This document shows, piece after piece, positions 56,256 through 64,000 of a stretch of 64,000 nt of DNA. Numbering within the stretch: position 1 is the stretch's first letter; each line of letters opens with the position of its first letter. A model generated the notes under the pieces. The model ran no database searches. It was not told the DNA's origin and worked only from the letters and a program-made list of their open reading frames with translations. The position numbers were made by a program, and so were the translations under genes. Origin of the DNA: Anaeramoeba ignava (Eukaryota > Metamonada > Anaeramoebidae); contig JAPDFW010000012.1 of the NCBI GenBank assembly GCA_028826165.1, positions 22,393 through 86,392 on the forward strand. Reading direction: 5' to 3'.

Positions 56256-58064
56256 ATGAATTCAGAAAAAGAAATCAATTTAAAAGAAAAAGAAAAAGAA
56301 AAGAATGATTGTTTATTTTTTGGTAAAAATACATCTCCAAAACTTTTGGAAAATGAATCAAATTCATTAACAATTCCTGTTCAATTTAGATTTGAAGAAC
56401 AATTTGAAAAACAAAATGAAAAACAAATTAAACAAATTTCATCAAGTTTATTTTCAACAATTTTCCTTTTTGAAAATGGAAAAGCAATAGAATATTTAAA
56501 AAATTCAAAACAAAATCCAGAAAGAATTGAAATGAAAAATATCAGAAAAGTAACTGTTGGTGTTCAAAATGAAGCTATTTTAACAATAGATGGAGATGTA
56601 TTTGCAAAAGGAAAGGATATTAATTCAAAAAAACCAAATCAATTCATCAATATTTCCAAATTTATCAGAAATATTAAAGATAGAACAATCAAAGATATTG
56701 TTTCAGAAAGAAGTTCAATTTACTTACTAACCTCAAATCAAAATGTTTATGGAATTGGTTCAAATGATAATGGTCAACTTGGTTCTGATTACAGAAAACT
56801 TCAAAAAACAGAAAAACCAATTTTAATGATGAAAAATGTTTCTAAAATATTTGCAGGAAATTCTTCAAGACATGTTTTTCTTTTAAATTCAAATCAAGAA
56901 TTATTTGGATGCGGTTTTAATCATGATGGACAGCTTGGATTAGGAGAATCAACAAAGGGATCCAAAATATCAAAATTAACCAAAATCCAAAATATTCCAA
57001 AAGGCAAAATAATTGATATTCAATGTGGATATCACCATTCAATAATGTTGATTGAAAATGAAGATGAAAATAAAAATCCAAAAAGAAAACTTTATTCATG
57101 TGGATTTCATCAATTTAACGGACTTGGCAAAAATGAAAATACAAAAAAATTTACTGAAATCAAATCATCTTTATTTGAAAATGATGATAATATTCTTCAG
57201 ATTTCTTGCGGATTCACACATACTTTGATTTTAACTTCAAATTCTCAAGTCATTGGATTTGGAAACAATGAATTTGGTCAATTGGGGAAAACAATCAAAA
57301 ATGAAGAGATACTTAGTCAATCAATTCCAATTCAAATTGAACTTCCTGAATTAGCATTTGATGAAGGTGTTTCCAATTATCATGTTTCTTGTGGATACAA
57401 CAAATCATTTCTTTATTATTCTCCTTTTGCTTCTTTTTCCAATTTTGAAGGGGATTTGGTAAAATTATTTAGAAGAAAAGAATTTTGTGATATTTCATTT
57501 AAAACAGAAAACGGGAAAATAATTGAAGCTCATAAATTAATATTGAAATATAGATTAAATGAAAATGAATTTGAAAAACTTCAAGAAATTATTTCAAAAA
57601 AATCAATTAAAGAATCAAATCAAATATTTGAAATGATTTATTCAAACAATCCAAGAATTAATTCAAAATTATATTCTGAAATTAAAGAAATTATAAATTC
57701 CAATGAAAAAATTGAAGAAACAATGAAAAGAATTTATTTAAATGAAAATGAAAAAGATTTTATAATTGAAAGAAAAGAAAAGCAATATAAATTTCCAAAA
57801 TTAATATTAGCAATGAGAAGTGAATTATATCGAATAATGTTTTTAACAGTAATAGATGATAAATCTAATAAAGTTACAGATTATAGTGGATTAAGTAATA
57901 AAGCATTTGAAATATTAGAATATTGGATTTATTCAAATCAAATTAAAGATGAAATTCAAATTACACAAGAAATTATTAATGAAATTAAAATTGGAATTGA
58001 TTATTTTCAATTAAATGAAACAAATCCAAATTTATTAGATTTATTAAATAATAAACTTAAATAA
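56256..58064 (+). CDS. RCC1-repeat protein with C-terminal BTB
   Basis: 602 aa, single exon. RCC1-like beta-propeller blades show as VYGIGSNDNGQLGSD, LFGCGFNHDGQLGLGES, LYSCGFHQFNGLGKN and VIGFGNNEFGQLGK, separated by CGYHHSIML, CGFTHTLIL and CGYNKSFL. From about 405 follows a BTB domain split in two parts: FCDISFKTENGKIIEAHKLI, then IIERKEKQYKFPKLILAMRS and LSNKAFEILEYWIY. Proteins of this type are thought to act as scaffolds or ubiquitin-ligase adaptors; the actual role is unknown. The stop at 58062 follows a three-A run. One extra A would extend the frame into the coding-like sequence downstream, so the true C-terminus is unsure. Confidence 0.87.
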   Translation: MNSEKEINLKEKEKEKNDCLFFGKNTSPKLLENESNSLTIPVQFRFEEQFEKQNEKQIKQISSSLFSTIFLFENGKAIEYLKNSKQNPERIEMKNIRKVTVGVQNEAILTIDGDVFAKGKDINSKKPNQFINISKFIRNIKDRTIKDIVSERSSIYLLTSNQNVYGIGSNDNGQLGSDYRKLQKTEKPILMMKNVSKIFAGNSSRHVFLLNSNQELFGCGFNHDGQLGLGESTKGSKISKLTKIQNIPKGKIIDIQCGYHHSIMLIENEDENKNPKRKLYSCGFHQFNGLGKNENTKKFTEIKSSLFENDDNILQISCGFTHTLILTSNSQVIGFGNNEFGQLGKTIKNEEILSQSIPIQIELPELAFDEGVSNYHVSCGYNKSFLYYSPFASFSNFEGDLVKLFRRKEFCDISFKTENGKIIEAHKLILKYRLNENEFEKLQEIISKKSIKESNQIFEMIYSNNPRINSKLYSEIKEIINSNEKIEETMKRIYLNENEKDFIIERKEKQYKFPKLILAMRSELYRIMFLTVIDDKSNKVTDYSGLSNKAFEILEYWIYSNQIKDEIQITQEIINEIKIGIDYFQLNETNPNLLDLLNNKLK

Positions 58065-58449
58065 TTAAAATTAAAATTAAAATTAAAATTAAAATTAAAA
58101 TTAAAAAATTAAGTGATGAATCATTTCCAGATTTTGAAAAATTTATTCAATTCAAATTTCCAAAAAATTAAATTCAAAATCAAAATCAAAATCAAAATCT
58201 AAATCAAAATGAAAATCTAAATCTAAATCAAAATGAAAATCAAAATCAAAATCAATTTCAAAATCTAAATCAAAATCAAAATCAAAATCAAAATCAAAAT
58301 GAAAATCAAAATCAAAATGAAAATGAAAATGAAAATCAAAATCAAAATCTAAATCAAAATCAAAATGTGAATATTTTTAAATCAAATTCTTTAAATTCTG
58401 AATTTATTCCAATTGATTTTAATCAATCATTTTTCACTTTTGAAAAATA
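58065..58449 (+). pseudogene. Coding-like tail downstream of RCC1-BTB
   Basis: In one frame this reads a Lys-Ile run, LSDESFPDFEKFIQFKFPKN, a TAA, then about 60 codons of Asn-Gln/Asn-Leu/Asn-Glu and NVNIFKSNSLNSEFIPIDF before a final stop at 58449. The composition is protein-like. It may be the real C-terminus of the RCC1-BTB protein cut off by an indel and one in-frame stop, or a decayed remnant. Confidence 0.45.
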
Positions 58450-58810
58450 AGAAAATAAGAAAATAAGAAAATAAGAAAATAAGAAAAAAAAATTCTTGAT
58501 CAAATTTCGAAACTTTTTTTTTCTTTATTAATTTAATTTTAATTGAAATAAAAAAGCAAAACAAAAAGCAAAAAAAATAAAAGAAAATAAAAGAAAAAAA
58601 TAAAAAATATAAATGATTGAAAATTATTCTTCTTTCTTTTTTTTTTACAATTTAGAGTTAAATTTAAATTTAAATTAAAAAATAAAATTTTTTTTTTCAT
58701 TTTTTCATTTTTTTTATTTTTCTTTTTCTTTTTTTAATCAAAAATTTAATTAAAATTTTTCAATTTAAATTTTTATTTAAATTCATAAAAACAAAAACAA
58801 AAACAAAAAT
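58450..58810. other. Spacer before the Ras gene
   Basis: Starts with AAAATAAG repeats, then A and T runs. T-rich CAT blocks near 58690-58735 are the likely Ras promoter region. No coding sequence was recognised. Confidence 0.55.
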
Positions 58811-61800
58811 ATGAATAAAAACGAACTTACAATAGTTGTTAGTATTTTTTAATAAAACAAAACAAAACAAAACAAAACAAAACAAAAGAAGAAAAGTTTT
58901 AATTTTATTATTAAAAATCTAAAAATAAAAATTTATTATTTTAATTTATTTTTTTGCTTTAAATTTATTATTTAGATGGCTGGAGATGGTGGTGTTGGTA
59001 AATCCTGCATCACAATTCGTTATGTTAAACAAGTAAACATTCTCAATTTCCTTTCAACAAATAAACCCTTTATTTTGTTTTTTAAAATTTTGATTTTTTT
59101 TTTTAAAAAATTTTTCATTTAGATTTTTCATGATCATTATGACCCAACTCTTGGTAAAAATCTATTTATAAATCTATTTAATAATCTATTTAATAATTTA
59201 TTTAATAATCTATTTATAAATCTATTTATAAATCTATTTAATAATCTATTTATAAATTTATTTAATAATTTATTTAATAATTTATTTACAAACTTATTTA
59301 TAAATCTATTTAATAATTTATTTAATAATTTATTTATAAATTTATTTATAAATCTATTTAATAATTTATTTAATAATTTATTTAATAATTTATTTATAAA
59401 TCTATTTAATAATTTATTTATAAATCTATTTAATAATCTATTTATAAATCTATTTAATAATTTATTTATAAATCTATTTATAATTCTATTTAATAATTCT
59501 ATTTAATAATTTTATTTAATAATCTATTTAATAATTTATTTAATAATTTATTTATAAATCTATTTAATAATTTTATTAAATAATCTATTTAATAATTTAT
59601 TTATAAATTTATTTAATAATTTATTTAATAATTTATTTAATAATTTATTTATAAATCTATTTATAAATCTATTTATAAATCTATTTATTAATTTATTTAA
59701 TAATCTATTTTAATAATTTATTTTAATAATTTATTTAATAATTTATTTATAAATCTATTTTATAAATCTATTTATAAATCTATTTAATAATTTATTTATA
59801 AATCTATTTAATAATTTATTTATAAATCTATTTAATAATTTATTTAATAATCTATTTAATAATTTATTTTAATAATTTATTTATAAATTTATTTAATAAT
59901 TTATTTATAAATTTATTTAATAATTTATTTATAAATCTATTTAATAATTTATTTATAAATCTATTTAATAATTTATTTAATAATCTATTTAATAATTTAT
60001 TTAATAATTTATTTAATAATTTATTTAATAATTTATTTAATAATTTATTTATAAATCTATTTAATAATTTATTTAATAATCTATTTATAAATCTATTTAA
60101 TATTTTAATAATTTATTTAATAATTTTATTTATAAATTTATTTAATAATTTATTTATAAATTTATTTAATAATTTATTTATAAATCTATTTAATAATTTA
60201 TTTATAAATCTATTTAATAATTTATTTTAATAATCTATTTAATAATTTATTTAATAATCTATTTAATTTATTTAATAATTTATTTAATAATTTATTTAAT
60301 AATTTATTTAATAATTTATTTATAAATCTATTTAATAATTTATTTAATAATCTATTTATAAATCTATTTAATAATTTATTTAATAATCTATTTAATAATT
60401 TATTTATAAATCTATTTAATAATTTATTTAATAATCTATTTAATAATCTATTTAATAATCTATTTATAAATCTATTTATAAATCTATTTAATAATCTATT
60501 TAATAATTTATTTAATAATTTATTTAATAATTTATTTATAAATCTATTTAATAATTTATTTATAAATTTATTTTATAATTTATTTTGTTCTTCTTTTCTC
60601 TTTTTATTTTTTAGAGGAAAGTTATAGAACTCAAGTTGAAATTGATAATTCTGTTGTTACTTTAGATATTATTGATACTGCTGGTCAAGGTATTATATAT
60701 TCTCATTAAAATCTTTCTAAAAAATAAAAAATTAAAAAATTAAAAAATTAAAAAATTAAAAAATTAAAAATTAAAAATTAAAAAATTAAAAATAAACAGA
60801 GGAATTTAAAGTTCTTCGAGATACACATCTTTCACAAGGAGATGGATATATACTTGTTTTTAGTATTATTGAAAAATCTGGACTTGATGAAATTGAAAAA
60901 CTTAGAGGACAAATTTTAAGATTTCATGATATTGATCCAACAGAACCAAATACTAATCCTCCATTTCCTATAATGATTGCTGGTAATAAATCAGATCTTG
61001 AAGAATATCGTGAAGTTCCAACAGAAACTGCAAAACAAATGGCAGATCAATGGGGTTTGCCTTATATAGAAACAAGGTATTAAAATAAAAATAAAAATTT
61101 AAATTCAAATTCAAATTAAAATTAAAATTAAAATTAAAATTAAAATTAAAATTAAAATTAAAATTAAAATTAAAATTAAAATTAAAATAAAAATTAAAAT
61201 TAAAATTAAAATTAAAATCGGATAAAAATTAAAATTAAAATTCATTTATAAAATTAAAATTAAAATTAAAATTAAAATTAAAAATTAAAATTAAAATTAA
61301 AATTAAAATTAAAATTAAAAATTCATTTTATAAAAATAAAAATTAAAATTAAAATCAAAATTCAAATCCAAAATTAAAATTAAAATTAAAATTAAAATCA
61401 AAATTAAAATTAAAATTAAAATTAAAAATTAAAATTAAAATTAAAATTAAAATTAAAATTAAAATTAAAATTCATAATAAAATTAAAATTAAAATTCATT
61501 TATAAAATTAAAATTAAAATTAAAATTAAAATTAAAATTAAAATTAAAATTAAAATTAAAATTCATTTATAAAATAAAAATTAAAATTAAAATTAAAATT
61601 AAAATCGGATAAAAATTAAAATTAAAATTAAAATTAAAATTAAAATAAAAATCAAAATTAAAATTAAAATTCATTTATAAAATTATAATTAAAATAAAAA
61701 TTAAAATTAAAATTAAAATTTAAATTAAAATTAAAATTAAAATTAAAATTATTATTTTTTTTAGTGCAAAAAATGGAACAAATATTTCAGAACTTTATGC

Positions 61801-61936
61801 AGAATGTGTTAGAATGGTTCGTAAATATAAAAAAGGACCAACTACAGATACACCAAATACAGAAATTAAAACAGAAATTAAAACTCAACCAAAACAAATA
61901 CCAAAAGAAAAATCTTCATGTTGTTTAATATTATGA
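58811..61936 (+). CDS. Ras-family small GTPase, six exons
   Basis: 212 aa from exons 58811-58837, 58976-59032, 59123-59153, 60615-60689, 60800-61076 and 61765-61936. All phases agree and the lengths sum to a multiple of three. The first exon encodes only MNKNELTIV. G1 is AGDGGVGKSC, switch I YDPTLEESYR, G3 DTAGQEEF with the catalytic Gln, G4 NKSD and G5 TSAKNG. The effector loop matches Ras/Rap rather than Rho or Rab. The protein ends SCCLIL, a CaaX box with Leu in the last place, which favours geranylgeranylation, and a second Cys that could be palmitoylated. It should signal at the plasma membrane. Introns total about 2.5 kb for a 639-nt coding sequence. Confidence 0.92.
59155..60590. repeat. 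~10-11-bp array (TTTATAAATC / TTTAATAATT) in Ras intron 3
   Basis: About 1.43 kb of units TTTATAAATCTA and TTTAATAATTTA fill the 1,461-nt intron that splits the switch I codon DPTL|E. The donor GTAAAA and acceptor TTTTTTAG are intact. Confidence 0.9.
61080..61755. repeat. (AAAATT)n array in Ras intron 5
   Basis: Hexamer array with ATCGGATAAAA and CATTTATAAAATT interruptions, the same composite as the 23.8-24.8 kb spacer. It fills the 688-nt intron between ET and SAKNG. Confidence 0.9.
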
Positions 61937-62225
61937 ACCAAATCAAAAAATCAAAAAATCAAAAAATTGAAAAATTGAAAAATTGAAAAATTGAAGTTAA
62001 AAAATAATTTCATTTCAAAATGATTTTTTTTTTCATTTTCTTTCTTTTTTTTTTCCACTTTTTTATCTTTTTTTTTTCTTTTCTTTTCTTTACTTTTTTT
62101 TAAATACAAAACAAAACGGAAATTCATTTTTGATTAAATTTTTAATTTTAAATTTTAAAAATTTTTCTTTCAATTTTTATTTTTCATTTTTCATTTTTAT
62201 TTTTCTTTCTCTTTTTATTCTTAAA

Positions 62226-64000
62226 ATGTATTCTGCACTTCAAGAATCATTACCTCCAACTTCAATTCAATATTGCAAAAAGCATATTTTATTGATAAAG
62301 AAGAAAATTTAATCATAACAAAATCATCAATTTTGGAAGTTTATTCAGTTAAAAATGATCAATTAATATTAAAATTTCAAGCAAAAATGTTTGGATTAAT
62401 TGAAGATATTTCGTCCAGTTAAAATAATTGGATATGAAAGAGATGCATTAATTTTATTATTTAACAAAAGCAAAAATATCTATAATTTATTATGAAAAAT
62501 CTATTCATAATATAAGAACAATTGGAATGCATTATTTTGAAGACCAAGAAATGCTTGAAAAGCAACATTTTAAACATAAACCTTTTTTGAAAAAAGATCC
62601 AAGAAATTCCTGTTTTGGTTTTCAAATGGATAATATTTTTTTGGCAATTTTACCAATTACTGAAGGAAATCATTGGGCAACTATTTTTAATGATCAATCA
62701 TTCCAAGTTTTACAAGATTTTCCTGAAAATGAAAATGAAAATGAAAAAGAAAATCAAAATCAAAATCAAAATCAAAATCAAAATCAAAATCAAAATCAAA
62801 ATCAAAATGAAAATGAAAAAGAAAATCAAAATCAAAATCAAAATCAAAATCAAAATCAAAATCAAAATCAAAATCAAAATCAAAATGAAAATGAAAATCA
62901 AATTCAAAATCAAAATGAAAATGAAAATGAAAATGAAAATCAAAATCAAAATCAAGTTGAAAATGAAAATGAAAATGAAAATGAAATGGAAAATCAGAAT
63001 CAAATTGAAATGGAAAATGAAAATCAAAACGAAAATGAAAATGAATGGGATTTGGAAAAAATTATTCAAGATGTACAATCAAAACAAAAAATAAAGAATG
63101 AAAATGAAAATGAAAAAAAAGAAGACAAAAACTTAAACAGTAATTCTTTTTCTAAATCTCAAAATAGACCTTTAGGTAGTTTTTATTTTGGGAATGATCA
63201 AACAAAATCTGTGATTTCTGAACCATTTTTAATCAATTTGAAAAAGCAAAAACTTTTTGATTGTGTTGATTTTTGTTTTTTGGAAGGATATTTTGAACCA
63301 ACTATTGCTGTTCTTCATCGCGGATTCAAAAAAAAAGATCGCAAAAGCAAACATATTGAAATTATATGTTTTGTAACAGTACTTTCGATGGATTTAATCA
63401 CCAAGAAAGATTATGTGATTTGGAGGAAAAGTGGATTACCAGCAGACTCTTATTCAATAATATCACTTCCTATTTCTGTTGGTGGAGGATATGCTGTATT
63501 CTCTCAAAATATGATATTCTTTATCAATGAACATCACAATTTGGCTATTGCAACAAATGCCTATCCTTTTTCAATTCCTCAGATTGCTGAGCAATACTAC
63601 AAACGATTTAACATTAAAAAGGATTATATCAACAAAACAACATTGGATTCTTGTCATTCAACTTTTGAAGGGATAATTTGTTGCTATTATCTTTGAAAAA
63701 TGGCGGAGGTTTATTTTCTTTTTGAAAACAGATCACAGAGATGTAATTGATGCAACCTTGATTAAAGGTGGTGCAATTTCCATTTCCACATCTTCATGCA
63801 CTCTCAATGATAAATATTTATTTCTTGGATCCAAAATGGGTGATTCTTTTTTGATTAAATATAATTTGAATTTGGAAACTCTAGCAGATACAGAACATAA
63901 ATTTCCTGAAGAAGAATATTCAATGGAAGATGAATTAAATTTACAAGAAAAAGATGTTTTTGAATGAAAAAGAAGAAAAAAGTTCATATCAATTACTATT
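62226..64000 (+). CDS. CPSF1: CPSF160/Cft1, 5' part with several frame breaks (continues beyond window)
   Basis: CPSF160 is the large beta-propeller subunit of the pre-mRNA cleavage and polyadenylation factor. The start is MYSALQESLPPTSIQY, matching the family's MYA...PPT beginning. Landmarks follow in order: RDALILLF, TIGMHYFEDQEM, VDFCFLEGYFEPTIAVLHRG, WRKSGLPADSYSIISLPISV, GGGYAVFSQNMIFFINE, and DKYLFLGSKMGDSFLIKY near the end. A large Asn/Gln/Glu/Lys insertion lies at about 62725-63120. To follow the family the frame must change at A/T runs near 62277-62281, 62409-62411, 62466-62469, 63692-63694, 63719-63723 and 63957-63961. Such a density of one-base runs suggests consensus error rather than slow decay, since the rest is well conserved. 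Confidence 0.88.

Noticed and set aside
1-64000. Programmed ribosomal frameshifting to explain the frame breaks
   Set aside because: Directions and motifs vary, most sites are plain A/T runs, and many genes have none.
1-64000. tRNA, rRNA or transposon genes
   Set aside because: I saw no GC-rich cloverleaf-like segment, rRNA motif, transposase, reverse transcriptase or terminal repeat.

Overview
The window is nuclear DNA from a very AT-rich unicellular eukaryote. The evidence is spliceosomal introns (32 reconstructed here by reading frame), a histone H4 gene, eIF3c, SART1, NOL10, RBM28/Nop4, CPSF160, Ras, ArfGAP, RhoGEF, RCC1-BTB and CCCH-PARP genes. TAA, TAG and TGA all serve as stops. The mix of RCC1-BTB, BTB-TLDc, multi-PH and CH-RhoGEF proteins with Asn/Gln/Glu/Lys hexamer-coded low complexity reminds me of Anaeramoeba-type amoebae. 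That placement is only a tentative inference, and other AT-rich amoebae are possible.

Layout. 1-13.7 kb, minus strand: the 5' part of SART1, a 161-bp satellite, a three-exon bZIP factor, and one giant CH-RhoGEF-PH gene (5943-13698) that looks like many pieces until its introns and indels are resolved. 13.9-16.1 kb, plus strand: NOL10/Enp2, followed by a tandem array that copies its own 3' end. 17-34.2 kb, minus strand: a small unknown protein, histone H4, a 3.1-kb satellite, RBM28/Nop4, a bacterial-looking alpha/beta hydrolase, a BTB protein, a four-PH plus EF-hand protein, a 2.5-kb array and a BTB-BACK-TLDc protein. 34.3-43.9 kb, plus strand: three tandem paralogues of a five-CCCH-finger plus PARP protein, with only the third copy open throughout. 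44.7-51 kb, plus strand: eIF3c and a UBA-UBX protein. 51.2-55.2 kb, minus strand: a BAR-PH-ArfGAP-ankyrin protein. 56.3-64 kb, plus strand: RCC1-BTB, a six-exon Ras GTPase and the start of CPSF160.

Themes. (1) The CCCH-PARP cluster is the best candidate for something new: the architecture parallels the RNA-binding PARPs (ZAP/TIPARP type), the HYE triad is kept, and copies 1 and 2 each lack one base. (2) Many genes are interrupted by single-base indels, mostly in A/T runs, six of them in the 1.8 kb of CPSF160. This suggests consensus error but needs read-level proof. (3) Most start codons have a T-run/CAT/T-run block just upstream on the coding strand. (4) Introns and spacers are filled with short-period arrays, and two satellites are built from the 5' flank or 3' end of the adjacent gene. 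Housekeeping functions dominate (splicing, ribosome biogenesis, translation initiation, 3'-end processing), with a signalling set (RhoGEF, Ras, ArfGAP, PH, BTB). No operon-like logic is expected or seen.
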